Part shown: positions 41,977 through 51,900 of the stretch, in pieces
How the letters are laid out: each line of letters starts with the position of its first letter
How positions within the stretch are numbered: the stretch's first letter is position 1
Assembly (NCBI RefSeq): GCF_022267315.1
Contig: NZ_JAIKLE010000033.1
Coordinates: forward strand, 1 to 64,000
Length of the DNA: 64,000 nucleotides
DNA from: Maribellus maritimus
GTDB lineage: Bacteria > Bacteroidota > Bacteroidia > Bacteroidales > Prolixibacteraceae
Reading direction: 5' to 3'
Made by a program: the position numbers and the translations under genes
Notes under the pieces: generated by a model
What the model was told of the DNA's origin: nothing
What the model saw: only the letters and a program-made list of their open reading frames with translations
Databases searched by the model: none

Positions 41977-42582
41977 ATGATTCTTAAAAAACCTGAATAT
42001 GCTTGGTATGCTATATATACTAAAGTAAACAGCGAAAAGAAAATCTACAAAAACCTGCAGGAACAAAAAATTGAGAGCTATTTGCCGCTTCGGAAATCTC
42101 TTAGACAGTGGAGTGACAGAAAAAAATGGATTGAAGAACCATTGTTTCGATGTTATTTATTCGTGAGGGTTAGTTATAAAGAATTTTTTGATGTTCTTTC
42201 TTTACCTGGGGTGGTATGTTATATTAGTTTTGGAGGAAAACCCCAATCAATACCTGATTACCAAATAAATAATATCAAGACATTGGTAAGGCAAGATAAT
42301 ATTGACATCACAGTGTCAAAAGAAAAATTAAGGCCAGGATATAAGGCAGAAGTATTGGTCGGGCCTCTTAAAGGTTTGAAAGGAGAGATTGTGGAAATCT
42401 CCGGACAGTACAGAATCTTGATTCGTATCGAAACGATGGGACTCGGTTTACATGCGAATATCTCTAAAGACGAAGTTAAAATACTTGAACCTGAATCTGG
42501 CACCGATGAAGAAGAAGGCGGATACCAATATCATTCTCAGGTTTCAACAAAAAGAAAGTTTAATAATATATCTGTTCAATAA
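41977..42582 (+). CDS. UpxY/RfaH-type NusG-like antiterminator
   Basis: A 201-residue NusG paralogue. The N-terminal NGN domain is recognisable from WYAIYTKVNSEKKIYKNLQEQKIESYLPL and FRCYLFVRVSYKEFFDVLSLPGVV. A KOW segment follows at about 120-165 (LRPGYKAEVLVGPLKGLKGEIVEI). UpxY proteins load onto RNA polymerase in the leader of their own capsule operon in Bacteroides and allow read-through. As first gene before the sugar-nucleotide genes it is the likely positive regulator of the locus. Confidence 0.85.
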   Translation: MILKKPEYAWYAIYTKVNSEKKIYKNLQEQKIESYLPLRKSLRQWSDRKKWIEEPLFRCYLFVRVSYKEFFDVLSLPGVVCYISFGGKPQSIPDYQINNIKTLVRQDNIDITVSKEKLRPGYKAEVLVGPLKGLKGEIVEISGQYRILIRIETMGLGLHANISKDEVKILEPESGTDEEEGGYQYHSQVSTKRKFNNISVQ

Positions 42583-42714
42583 TCAGTTATATAATCAAAT
42601 TCAAAACTGGTTTGTAAAATAAAGTTTTTGAATTTCGTTGTATGAAGTAATTTCCCTAATCAGGAAATTTTCTTCTCTCCCCCAAAGAATATTTTATTAA
42701 AATCAAATAATTTT

Positions 42715-43497
42715 ATGAAAGCAGTAATATTGGCTGGCGGGTTCGGTACCCGAATCAGCGAAGAGACAGGTGTCCGTCCAAAACCAATGGTAGAGATCGG
42801 AGACAAACCCATTTTATGGCATATCATGAAGATATATTCACATTATGGGATCAACGATTTTATAATTTGTTGTGGTTACAAAGGCTACATCATTAAAGAA
42901 TATTTCTCAAACTATTTTCTACATAGTTCCGACGTAACTTTCGACATGAAAAACAACAATATGAAAGTTCACAATATGAATTCCGAGCCATGGAATGTGA
43001 CACTCGTTGATACAGGCGAGAACACAATGACAGGGGGACGTTTGAAAAGAGTGAAAGATTATATTGGAGATGAAACGTTTTGTTTAACCTATGGTGATGG
43101 AGTAAGTGATGTTAACATCGACGAGTTGATCATGTTTCACAAAAATCACGGGAAACTGGCGACTCTCACATCTGTGAGACAACACGGAAGATTTGGCGTT
43201 TTTACACTCCATGGTGGAGAAACGCAAATCAATTATTTTAAAGAAAAACCCAAAGGAGATGAAGATGGGACAGCATGGATAAACGGAGGATTTTTTGTTC
43301 TTGAACCGGGTGTAATGGACTATATTGATGGCGATTCCACTGTTTTTGAAAAAGGGCCTTTGGAAAAACTTGCAGAAGGTGGCAACCTGTTTGCTTATAA
43401 ACACGATAGCTTTTGGCAGCCAATGGATACATTAAGAGATAAAAATGTTTTGGAAGGTTTGTGGGAAGCAGGGAAAGCACCGTGGAAGGTTTGGTGA
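42715..43497 (+). CDS. rfbF: Glucose-1-phosphate cytidylyltransferase
   Basis: A 260-residue nucleotidyltransferase making CDP-glucose from CTP and glucose-1-phosphate. The N-terminal [32 protein letters not shown] loop, the [12 protein letters not shown] metal site and [17 protein letters not shown] are typical of RfbF. CDP-glucose feeds 3,6-dideoxy and branched-chain sugars, in keeping with the C-methyltransferases that follow. No separate CDP-glucose 4,6-dehydratase (RfbG) is seen, so the next SDR gene must supply that step or the step is encoded elsewhere. Confidence 0.93.
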   Translation: MKAVILAGGFGTRISEETGVRPKPMVEIGDKPILWHIMKIYSHYGINDFIICCGYKGYIIKEYFSNYFLHSSDVTFDMKNNNMKVHNMNSEPWNVTLVDTGENTMTGGRLKRVKDYIGDETFCLTYGDGVSDVNIDELIMFHKNHGKLATLTSVRQHGRFGVFTLHGGETQINYFKEKPKGDEDGTAWINGGFFVLEPGVMDYIDGDSTVFEKGPLEKLAEGGNLFAYKHDSFWQPMDTLRDKNVLEGLWEAGKAPWKVW

Positions 43498-43601
43498 ATA
43501 CAGCATTTATGCTGAATGAAAATCGAAAATTTCACAATTATCTTTAGCTAAAATCATATTATAATCCCAAATAATTTTTTTAAATCCCAAAAAATAGAAT
43601 T

Positions 43602-44678
43602 ATGAAAATATTAATTACCGGTAACATGGGTTATGTAGGCCCAGGCGTAGTGAGTCAGCTGCGCGAAACTTATCCTCATGCAGAATTAATTGGTTTTGAC
43701 ATCGCTTTTTTTGCTCATTGTTTAACCAACCCTCCCTTTTTACCAGAAAGAAAGTTGGATAAACAAATTTTTGGCGACGTAAGATATTTTGATCCCGAAA
43801 TTCTGAATGATATAGATTCCATCGTTTATTTAGCGGCTATTTCAAATGATCCAATGGGAAACAAATTTGAAGAGGTTACCATGGATGTGAATTATCGATC
43901 GGCCATCCGTATGGCGAAAATTGGAAAAGAAAAAGGTGTCAGCTCGTTTGTTTTCGCATCCAGTTGCAGTGTGTACGGAGCTGCCGAAGGAAGTGCAAAA
44001 GTGGAATCAGATACTTTAAATCCTTTAACGGCATATGCCCGATCTAAAATTGCGGCAGAGGAAGATCTTCTTAAAATTGCCGACGACGGATTTACGGTTA
44101 CTTGTTTGCGCTTTGCAACAGCCTGTGGTTTTAGCAACCGGCTGCGTCTTGATTTAGTACTAAATGATTTTGTTGCAGGGGCAGTTTCTTCAAAACGAAT
44201 TGATATTTTAAGTGACGGAACACCCTGGCGTCCTCTAATAAATGTGCTTGATATGGCAAGAGCAATTGATTGGGCCGTTACAAGAGACGCTGATAACGGA
44301 GGTGAATTTTTAGCTGTTAACGCCGGGACCAACTCATGGAACTACCAGGTAAAAGAATTGGCCGAGGCTGTAGCGGAAGTAGTTGAAGGTTGTAAGGTTA
44401 CGATAAACCAGGATGCTCCGCCGGATAAACGCTCATACAAAGTAAATTTTGATCTGTTTAAAAAACTTGCACCAAATCACCAGCCCATTTTTGATCTGGA
44501 AACAAGTATACGTAGTTTATACGAGAATTTAAATACGATGGGCTTTAACGATCCTGATTTTAGAGAGTCTTCATTTATTCGTTTAAAAGTTTTGAACAAA
44601 CTTCAAACTGAAAGCTTTCTTGACGACAATTTAAGCTGGAAATGGCAAAATATACCAACGCTATCAGAACAATATTAG
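43602..44678 (+). CDS. NAD-dependent epimerase/dehydratase (extended SDR)
   Basis: A 358-residue sugar-nucleotide enzyme. It has a Rossmann motif GNMGYVGPGV (GxxGxxG) at 7-16, an active-site Ser in SSCSVYG, YARSK (YxxxK) and a C-terminal sugar-binding half. It probably acts on the CDP-sugar made by RfbF, as dehydratase or epimerase. The exact step is not deducible. It is located 104 bp after rfbF and 55 bp before the LhgO-like gene, in the middle of the branched-sugar gene group. Confidence 0.82.
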   Translation: MKILITGNMGYVGPGVVSQLRETYPHAELIGFDIAFFAHCLTNPPFLPERKLDKQIFGDVRYFDPEILNDIDSIVYLAAISNDPMGNKFEEVTMDVNYRSAIRMAKIGKEKGVSSFVFASSCSVYGAAEGSAKVESDTLNPLTAYARSKIAAEEDLLKIADDGFTVTCLRFATACGFSNRLRLDLVLNDFVAGAVSSKRIDILSDGTPWRPLINVLDMARAIDWAVTRDADNGGEFLAVNAGTNSWNYQVKELAEAVAEVVEGCKVTINQDAPPDKRSYKVNFDLFKKLAPNHQPIFDLETSIRSLYENLNTMGFNDPDFRESSFIRLKVLNKLQTESFLDDNLSWKWQNIPTLSEQY

Positions 44679-44733
44679 AATTTAGTATTTAAAGTTCCAC
44701 AAAGAGATTTCCAAATCCATTCTTATTAATCCT

Positions 44734-45978
44734 ATGAAATACGATATAACAATTATTGGTGGAGGTATTGTTGGACTTGCTACCGGGTTAAAATTGAAGG
44801 AAGAATATCCTGACCTAAAAATTATTATCCTGGAAAAGGAAGATAAAATTGCGCGCCATCAGACAGGAAATAACAGTGGTGTTATACACGCCGGTGTTTA
44901 TTATAAACCCGGAAGTTTAAAAGCATTGAACTGCAGAAATGGCTATCAACAGCTTCTTGATTTTTGTGACAGAGAGAATGTAAAGTATGATTTATGTGGA
45001 AAGCTGATCGTTGCAACAGGAAAAGAGGAGCTTCTTCGTCTGGAGAATCTTTTTCAAAGGGGCAAGGAAAATGGCCTGGACAAAATCAAAAAGATAAGCG
45101 GAGAGCAAATCAGAGAGTATGAGCCTCATGCGACAGGAATTGCGGCAATTCACGTTCCTTATACCGGAATAATCGATTATAAAGAAGTGAGCAGTAAGTA
45201 TGCCGAGATTTTCACCCAACGATTTGGTGGGGAGATTGCGTTAAACAGCAAGGTAACCAATATTAAAATCGATAAAGGTGAGGTAAACGTATTTACACCG
45301 GAAAAGCATTTCTCTTCAAAACTTTTGGTGAACACAGCCGGTTTGTATAGTGATAAAGTTGCCGCGATGACTCAAAAGAACCTTGATATAAGGATTATTC
45401 CGTTTAGGGGCGAATATACCGAGTTAACAGAAGAAAAGAGTTATCTGGTAAAGAATCTAATTTATCCGGTTCCGGATCCAAAATTTCCATTTTTGGGTGT
45501 GCATTTCACCCGAATGATTCATGGAGGAATTGAAGCCGGTCCTAACGCTGTTTGGGCCTTTAAACGTGAGGGGTACCATAAAAGTTCTTTTAAGTACGAT
45601 GAATTTATGGAATCATTGGTTTGGCCAGGTTTCAGAAAAGTAATGAAACAATACTGGAAAATGGGAATGGGTGAATTTTATCGCTCTTATAGCAAAGCCG
45701 CACTGGTTAGAGCTTTGCAACGTCTGGTCCCGGAAGTTCAATCTGATGATTTAAAAACCGGAGGAGCTGGAGTCAGGGCACAGGCATGTAATCGTAACGG
45801 TGGCTTGGTTGACGACTTTTTGATTGATGAGGATCAATATGTATTAAATGTATTAAACGCTCCCTCGCCTGCTGCAACAGCATCGTTGGCAATTGGTGAA
45901 ACGATTGCAAAGAGGGTATCAACGAAAATTCAAAACAAGACTTCTTTGGGTTACTTCCAGGAAAAACTTCGCGTTTAA
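44734..45978 (+). CDS. lhgO: L-2-hydroxyglutarate oxidase-like FAD enzyme
   Basis: A 414-residue DAO-fold flavoenzyme. The dinucleotide motif IIGGGIVGLATGLKL, the HQTGNNSGVIHAGVYYKPGSLKA signature and the C-terminal GGAGVRAQACNRNGGLVDDF segment are those of LhgO (YgaF). That enzyme normally repairs L-2-hydroxyglutarate in central metabolism, so its place between sugar-nucleotide enzymes is unexpected. It may oxidise a sugar or a hydroxy-acid substituent here (inference). Complete and of normal length. Confidence 0.85.
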   Translation: MKYDITIIGGGIVGLATGLKLKEEYPDLKIIILEKEDKIARHQTGNNSGVIHAGVYYKPGSLKALNCRNGYQQLLDFCDRENVKYDLCGKLIVATGKEELLRLENLFQRGKENGLDKIKKISGEQIREYEPHATGIAAIHVPYTGIIDYKEVSSKYAEIFTQRFGGEIALNSKVTNIKIDKGEVNVFTPEKHFSSKLLVNTAGLYSDKVAAMTQKNLDIRIIPFRGEYTELTEEKSYLVKNLIYPVPDPKFPFLGVHFTRMIHGGIEAGPNAVWAFKREGYHKSSFKYDEFMESLVWPGFRKVMKQYWKMGMGEFYRSYSKAALVRALQRLVPEVQSDDLKTGGAGVRAQACNRNGGLVDDFLIDEDQYVLNVLNAPSPAATASLAIGETIAKRVSTKIQNKTSLGYFQEKLRV

Positions 45979-46080
45979 AGTTGGTCGAATCATGATTTAA
46001 AAACAAAAATTATAAAAATGCTTTAGCCGTAAAAAGTTGAAAGCAAAAAATGATTACTAAAAAGTCTAAAAAATACACAA

Positions 46081-47382
46081 ATGGGAAATAACAGTTCATT
46101 TATAAAAACAGAGGGGGTAATGGTTGCTCCTCTGAAAAGACAAAAATCGGGAAGTAAATGCAGGTTCTGCAACAACGAGTTGGAATACAGTGTGGTTGAT
46201 TTGGGAATGTCGCCACTTTGCCAAAAACATGTTAAGCCGGAAAATGCCAATGATATGGAGAAGTTTTATCCGTTGCATGCATATATCTGTCATAATTGTT
46301 GGTTGATGCAACTTGAAGAATTTGCTACTCCCACTGAAATTTTTGCTGATGAGTACGCGTATTTTTCCTCTTACTCAAGCAGTTGGCTTGGACACGCCAG
46401 GAAGTATTCCGAAATGATGATCGAGCGCTTTGGATTTAGTTCCAACAGCCTGGTGGTAGAGATAGCAAGCAACGATGGTTATTTGTTACAGTGGTTTAAT
46501 AAAGCCGGCATCCCTGTTTTGGGTATTGATCCTGCTGGTAATGTCGCTGAAGCCGCCAGAGAAAAAGGTGTTCGCACAGAAGTGGAATTCTTTGGCACTG
46601 AAACAGCGACAAAGTTATCGGGAAAATATGCAAAGGCAGATTTACTGCTTGGGAATAATGTACTTGCGCATGTTCCCGATATTAATGATTTTGTAAAAGG
46701 AATGAAAGTAATGCTCGCTGCCAAAGGTGTAATTACAATGGAATTTCCACATTTACAGCGACTTATAGAAGGGAATCAGTTCGATACCATTTATCACGAA
46801 CATTTTTCCTATCTCTCATTTGTTGCAGTAAACAGAATTTTTGCACATCATGGAATAACCCTGTTTGATGTTGAGGAATTATCTACTCATGGCGGTTCAA
46901 TCCGTATCTTTGGCAAACACTCCGATGATGACAGTAAAGAAGTTACTACCAGGGTAACAGAATTGTTGCAACGCGAAAAAGACCTTGGTTTTGAAACTCT
47001 TGAATATTATTCGCTATTTGAAGAAAGAGTGAAAGAAACCAAACGGAAATTACTCGATTTTTTAATTGAGGTAAAACGTGAAGGTAAAACGGTAGCCGGC
47101 TACGGTGCGCCCGGGAAGGGAAATACGTTATTAAATTATTGTGGTGTTCGAACAGACTTTATTGATTTCACTGTGGATATGAGCCCCCACAAACAGGATA
47201 ACTTTTTACCCGGAACTCATATCCCGATTTTACATCCTGAAAAAATTAAAGAGACCCAACCCGACTATATTCTTATTCTTCCCTGGAATTTGAAGGAAGA
47301 AATAATGGCGCAACACAGCTATGTAAAGAGTTGGGGAGGCAAGTTCGTAGTACCAATTCCGGAGTTGAAAGTATTGGACTAA
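46081..47382 (+). CDS. NDP-sugar C-methyltransferase
   Basis: A 433-residue enzyme of the TylC3/SgcA-type C-methyltransferase family, adding a branching methyl to a keto-deoxysugar. It has an N-terminal zinc module (CRFCNNEL...CHNCWLMQ), a SAM-binding Rossmann domain with VVEIASNDGYLLQWF near 122 and a C-terminal domain with VAGYGAPGKGNTLLNYC. The methionine-rich start may be at a later ATG (46120). It lies downstream of rfbF and the SDR gene, consistent with synthesis of a branched CDP-sugar. Confidence 0.87.
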   Translation: MGNNSSFIKTEGVMVAPLKRQKSGSKCRFCNNELEYSVVDLGMSPLCQKHVKPENANDMEKFYPLHAYICHNCWLMQLEEFATPTEIFADEYAYFSSYSSSWLGHARKYSEMMIERFGFSSNSLVVEIASNDGYLLQWFNKAGIPVLGIDPAGNVAEAAREKGVRTEVEFFGTETATKLSGKYAKADLLLGNNVLAHVPDINDFVKGMKVMLAAKGVITMEFPHLQRLIEGNQFDTIYHEHFSYLSFVAVNRIFAHHGITLFDVEELSTHGGSIRIFGKHSDDDSKEVTTRVTELLQREKDLGFETLEYYSLFEERVKETKRKLLDFLIEVKREGKTVAGYGAPGKGNTLLNYCGVRTDFIDFTVDMSPHKQDNFLPGTHIPILHPEKIKETQPDYILILPWNLKEEIMAQHSYVKSWGGKFVVPIPELKVLD

Positions 47383-47450
47383 TTGCATTTGCTGGTTTTA
47401 AAATTCATAAATCACATTTAGATGTTTAATTCCTTAAAATACAGTATGTT

Positions 47451-48290
47451 ATGAAAGTCGTATTATTCTGTGGAGGCCAGGGAATTCGGTTGAGGGAATA
47501 TTCCGAAACAATTCCTAAGCCAATGGTCAACATTGGATATCGTCCAATTTTGTGGGAAGTAATGAAATATTACTCATCTTTCGGACACAACGAGTTTATA
47601 TTGTGTCTGGGATATAAAGCAGATGTTATTAAAAATTATTTTATCAATTATGACGAAACTGTATCGAATGACTTTGTTTATGCCAACGGAGGAAAGAGTA
47701 TAGAGTTGATAAATTCAGATATAAGTAATTGGAAAATAACATTTGTAGATACAGGCCAAAGCGCAAATATCGGTATGCGGCTGATGAAGGTTCGTGAATA
47801 TTTGAAGGATGAGGAAATGTTTCTTGCAAACTACAGCGATGGTCTGACCGATCTTAATCTTCTCGATATGATTAACTGGTTTTCAAAGAAAAAGGGGAAA
47901 ACAGCTGCTTTTATGGTTTATCAGCCAAGCCAAAGTTTTCATGTGGTTAAAAGACGCAAGGACGGAACAGTGGATGAAATAAGTCCGATTGGGAACTCAG
48001 GTCTTCATTTGAATACCGGTTATTTTATATTCAGAAAAGAAATTTTTGACAATATAAATTACGGAGAAGATCTCGTGGAAGAGCCATTTAAAAGAATGAT
48101 CCAAAAGAAGCAACTGGTTTCCTGGGAGCATAAAGGTTTTTGGGCAAGTATGGATACATTCAAAGATAAAAAACTACTTGATGATATTTATGCCAGCGGG
48201 CCAGCTCCCTGGGAGGTTTGGCGAAAAACAGAAGAGAGATTTGGCCGCCAGATAAATGAAGTAACACCTTTGGAACATGGTCCCAATTAG
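47451..48290 (+). CDS. Second sugar-1-phosphate nucleotidyltransferase (RfbF-like)
   Basis: A 279-residue nucleotidyltransferase related to RfbF. The loop reads CGGQGIRLREYSETIPKPM, with Ile where RfbF has Thr, and the metal site reads ANYSDGLTDLNL in place of [10 protein letters not shown]. Final segments (WASMDTFKDKKLLDDI, PWEVW) align with those of the first copy. It therefore probably uses a different sugar-1-phosphate. It overlaps the PIG-L gene by 14 bp. Confidence 0.82.
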   Translation: MKVVLFCGGQGIRLREYSETIPKPMVNIGYRPILWEVMKYYSSFGHNEFILCLGYKADVIKNYFINYDETVSNDFVYANGGKSIELINSDISNWKITFVDTGQSANIGMRLMKVREYLKDEEMFLANYSDGLTDLNLLDMINWFSKKKGKTAAFMVYQPSQSFHVVKRRKDGTVDEISPIGNSGLHLNTGYFIFRKEIFDNINYGEDLVEEPFKRMIQKKQLVSWEHKGFWASMDTFKDKKLLDDIYASGPAPWEVWRKTEERFGRQINEVTPLEHGPN

Positions 48291-48918
48291 TTTTAAAAAA
48301 GACACTTCTCTAAGTATTCTTAGTTTGGGAGCACATTGTGACGATATTGAGATTGGCGCTGGTTGTTCGCTGTTAAAAATTTTTAGAGACTATAAAATTG
48401 AGAATGTAAATTGGGTTGTTTTTACATCCAATGAAATCAGAAAGAAGGAGGCAACAAATAGTGCCAATCAGTTTTTAAAACATATCTCAGAAAAGAAAAT
48501 TTCGATAGAATCTTATCGCGATGGTTTTTTACCTTTTTATGCAGCGGAGATAAAAGAATATTTTGAAAGATTAAGAAAAGAGATTAATCCCGATATTATT
48601 TTTACTCATTATCGAAATGACAGACATCAGGATCATCGATTAATTAGTGATTTGACATGGAATACATGGAGAAACAATATGGTTCTTGAATATGAAATAC
48701 CAAAATATGACGGCGATGTCGGAAATCCTAACTTTTTTGTTGAAGTTGATAAGGACTTATTAGACAAAAGGAATGGGATTTTAATGAAGAGCTTTGTTTC
48801 TCAGCACTCAAAACATTGGTTTAATGAAGATGTTTTTTCTGCATTACCTCGTCTTCGGGGAATGGAATCAGCAACTCAATTCGCTGAGGCTTTCTATGCT
48901 CGGAAAATTGTTTTTTAA
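48277..48918 (+). CDS. PIG-L family deacetylase
   Basis: A 213-residue zinc-dependent amidase. The metal site AHCDDIEIGAG (residues 13-23) and the distal HYRNDRHQDHRLI with the third ligand are intact. PIG-L enzymes remove N-acetyl groups from sugars (GlcNAc-type). Here it probably acts on an amino sugar or a sugar nucleotide of the polymer. It overlaps the upstream nucleotidyltransferase gene by 14 bp, indicating coupling of the two steps. Confidence 0.85.
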   Translation: MVPISFKKDTSLSILSLGAHCDDIEIGAGCSLLKIFRDYKIENVNWVVFTSNEIRKKEATNSANQFLKHISEKKISIESYRDGFLPFYAAEIKEYFERLRKEINPDIIFTHYRNDRHQDHRLISDLTWNTWRNNMVLEYEIPKYDGDVGNPNFFVEVDKDLLDKRNGILMKSFVSQHSKHWFNEDVFSALPRLRGMESATQFAEAFYARKIVF

Positions 48919-48977
48919 GGATCAAAACAAAAACATTAAGATTTACTTATAGTAGAAATTTTAATCATTATTCTTAA

Positions 48978-50150
48978 ATGCCTATGAAATGTTTAAACTG
49001 CCATAGCAATGAGGCAGAAAATTTTTATTTGATTAAAGATGCCCCCGTTCAGAGTATTGTTACAATAAAATCTTTAGAAGAAGCTGTAGCAATTCCTAAA
49101 AAGGATATTACTCTTGCGTTTTGTAAAAATTGTGGTTTTGTATTTAACAGTACATTCGACACTACCATCGATCATTATACAAAAGGATATGAGGATCAGC
49201 AGGGGTTTTCACCAACCTTTACGAAGTTTATCAATGATTTTACACAAAGGTTTATAGATAAATATGATATCTATGATAAAGATGTTATAGAAGTAGGCTG
49301 CGGGAAAGGAGACTTTTTAAACTTAATTTGTAAACTCGGGAACAACAGAGGGATAGGAATTGATCCTGCATATGTCCCCGGTAGGTCGGAGCCTAATCCG
49401 AATATCAGATTTATTAAAGAGTTCTATTCTGAAAAGCACGGAGACCTGCCCGCCGATGTTATTGTTTGCAGGCATACTCTTGAGCACATTCATGATACGG
49501 GTAATTTTCTAAGTACAATAAGAAGTTCTATTAAGAATAATAAAGAAGTTACTGTCCTTTTTGAAGTGCCAAGTATTGTTCGAATATTAAAAATAAATGC
49601 CTTTTGGGATATTTTTTACGAACACTGCTCATATTTCAGTGCTGGATCACTGGGCAGACTTTTTAGACTCAACGGATTCGAAATAATTGATATTTATGTC
49701 GAATACGATGACCAGTATCTTTTTATTGAAGCAAAACCGTCAAATGAAAAGATTGTCGGTAATATGCATTCGAAAGAAGAGGCTGTGCACGAATTGAAAC
49801 AATATGTTGATCAGTTTGTTGTCAACATCAATAATCAACTTGAAGAGTGGGAAAAAAGACTTCTTATGCAAAAGAATGAGGGAAAGAAAGTCGTCATATG
49901 GGGTGGAGGATCCAAAGCAGTTGGTTTCCTGACACATTTTAATAAACTTAATGTAATTGAGCATGTAGTTGATATAAACCCCCATATACAAGACAATTTT
50001 ATTCCGGGAATAGGTATACAATATAAAAATCCTGAGTTTCTGAAAGAGTATGTTCCCGACACGGTAATCATAATGAACGGAATTTATGAAAATGAAATTT
50101 CAAAGTCTCTTTCAGAAATGGGGTTATCACCGCAATTAATTTGTTTGTAG
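48978..50150 (+). CDS. Second SAM-dependent C-methyltransferase-like protein
   Basis: A 390-residue paralogue of the enzyme at 46081. The zinc module is CLNCHSNE...CKNCGFVF, followed by VIEVGCGKGDFLNLI and a C-terminal Rossmann-like domain KKVVIWGGGSKAVGFLTHF. The zinc module holds a long insert between Cys pairs, and sequence identity to the first copy is low, so the two probably act on different substrates. It pairs with the second nucleotidyltransferase and the PIG-L gene. Confidence 0.82.
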   Translation: MPMKCLNCHSNEAENFYLIKDAPVQSIVTIKSLEEAVAIPKKDITLAFCKNCGFVFNSTFDTTIDHYTKGYEDQQGFSPTFTKFINDFTQRFIDKYDIYDKDVIEVGCGKGDFLNLICKLGNNRGIGIDPAYVPGRSEPNPNIRFIKEFYSEKHGDLPADVIVCRHTLEHIHDTGNFLSTIRSSIKNNKEVTVLFEVPSIVRILKINAFWDIFYEHCSYFSAGSLGRLFRLNGFEIIDIYVEYDDQYLFIEAKPSNEKIVGNMHSKEEAVHELKQYVDQFVVNINNQLEEWEKRLLMQKNEGKKVVIWGGGSKAVGFLTHFNKLNVIEHVVDINPHIQDNFIPGIGIQYKNPEFLKEYVPDTVIIMNGIYENEISKSLSEMGLSPQLICL

Positions 50151-50345
50151 TTTTTCAGCACAACCAAATTGTTGGAATTTAATGAAATCCACACATCTAT
50201 TAATAAAAAAACGAAATCATCGTGATTTCAAAATGTAAAAAGCAAAGTGGACAGCTTTGACTTAAAGTTCTCAATAGTAATGAGTTGGTTCGTTACTAGA
50301 TCTATCTTGCTAAGACTAATTTCTGTTAAATTAAAAATTACTACA

Positions 50346-51842
50346 ATGAAGAAATTTTTATCTCTATTATTTTTGTCCTTTGGCTTGGTTCAATTTTCTC
50401 ACGCACAGGTTGTTGAGCTTATTGGTATTGGAGTTAAAGATGTAAGTTCCCCCATTTTGTACATACCCGATCCCGGGTCAGTCGATCATGTTGTGGTTGA
50501 AGCTGCAGGTGTTTTCAGGACATATAGGGGAGAACCTGAGCCAACTGATGTACAATTTTATGATAGCGATGAAACTCCCGCACCATCAGTATTCATTGAA
50601 GCTGTTGTGCAAAAAACAGTTCCTATTCCTGAACAAAAATGGGGGCATTATACCGCTACTTTTAACACAGTTGACGCTGGAGGTATAACTTTAAACAATG
50701 TTGGGCAGGAAGCATACATTGTATCTTTTACCGCCTATGTTTATCGTACTGGCGGTGCTGGTACCTACAGTGAAGCAAAAGGCGATCGCGCATTTTTGTA
50801 TCAAAATGGTTCTGGAGATCCAGTGGTTTACAATTTTACCATTCCATATTCGTACAGCTCCCGTAATGTTGTTGTGTCAGTACCATTTTCTGATGTAAAT
50901 GCCGACGGGCGTTATTCGATAATCGACGTTACTGCCGGGGCGGTGTCAGCACACGCTGAATTTGATGATAATAATATGGGTGAAAGACTGCACATTGAAA
51001 CCGTAACAGTTGCTGATGTGCCAGGTGATGTTACTGAAGTTTCTGTTTCTATTTATTCTCCTAATAGGAACCTCGGCGACTCAAAAGAAGGAGATTCTTT
51101 TCTTACCAGTGCTGTCGTTTTGGCAACTTCGTATGACCAAGGATGTAACCTAACACAAGGGTATTGGAAAACACATGCCGATCCTTCAAAAAAGAAATAT
51201 GATAGCACATGGGAGCTACTACCTTCCGGTCCTGCTACTGTATTTTTCTTGTCGGGGCAAACATGGCTTGAAGTATTTGATACACAGCCTAGAGGGAATG
51301 CGTATTATATCCTTGCTCATCAGTATATGGCTGCCGAGTTGAACGTTTTAAACGGTTCGTATGCTTCTTCTCAGATTGTAACTGCAATTGTTGATGCCTC
51401 GAGTTTGTTTAACACATATTCCCCTGCGGATATTGTTGCACTTGAGGGAGGAGACGCGCTAAGAGATCAGTTTATAACCTTAGGAGAATTGCTTGATGAT
51501 TACAACAATGGAGAGCTTGGGCCAGTACACTGCGGTGATGATTCTGAGTCAGAAAAATCAGCTGTTTTGGATAATTCATTGGAAATTAATGAATTATCGG
51601 TATATCCAAATCCTATAAGAGGACACGCAACATTGTCTTTTAACCCTGTTTTTGACGGAAATGCAACAGTTGATGTGTTTAATTCATTGGGACAAAAAAC
51701 ACTTACATTATTTAATCAAAGTGTTGTAAAAGGTGTACCTGTGAGTTTCACATTTAGCAGCGGCCAATTAAAAGAAGGTCTTTATGTAATAACATTGCAA
51801 AACGGAATGAGCAGAGAAAGTATGAAGGTACAGATTAAATAA
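50346..51842 (+). CDS. T9SS-secreted surface protein with C-terminal sorting domain
   Basis: A 498-residue exported protein from ATG 50346. The upstream in-frame ATG at 50247 would precede a clear signal peptide (MKKFLSLLFLSFGLVQFSHAQ). The middle holds a CNLTQGYWKTHAD motif common in large surface proteins and two beta-rich halves. The C-terminus (about 425-498) is a type A T9SS sorting domain with NELSVYPNPIRGHATLSF and a GLYVITLQN close. It is flanked by a hairpin at 51901-51950 and separated from the sugar genes by 195 bp, so it is a separate unit. Attachment to the glycan made by the locus is a possibility (inference). Confidence 0.85.
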   Translation: MKKFLSLLFLSFGLVQFSHAQVVELIGIGVKDVSSPILYIPDPGSVDHVVVEAAGVFRTYRGEPEPTDVQFYDSDETPAPSVFIEAVVQKTVPIPEQKWGHYTATFNTVDAGGITLNNVGQEAYIVSFTAYVYRTGGAGTYSEAKGDRAFLYQNGSGDPVVYNFTIPYSYSSRNVVVSVPFSDVNADGRYSIIDVTAGAVSAHAEFDDNNMGERLHIETVTVADVPGDVTEVSVSIYSPNRNLGDSKEGDSFLTSAVVLATSYDQGCNLTQGYWKTHADPSKKKYDSTWELLPSGPATVFFLSGQTWLEVFDTQPRGNAYYILAHQYMAAELNVLNGSYASSQIVTAIVDASSLFNTYSPADIVALEGGDALRDQFITLGELLDDYNNGELGPVHCGDDSESEKSAVLDNSLEINELSVYPNPIRGHATLSFNPVFDGNATVDVFNSLGQKTLTLFNQSVVKGVPVSFTFSSGQLKEGLYVITLQNGMSRESMKVQIK

Positions 51843-51900
51843 GTAAGATTTGATGCATAATTGCATGCTATCACTTTTACTTATTAGATTAAGTTAACTG

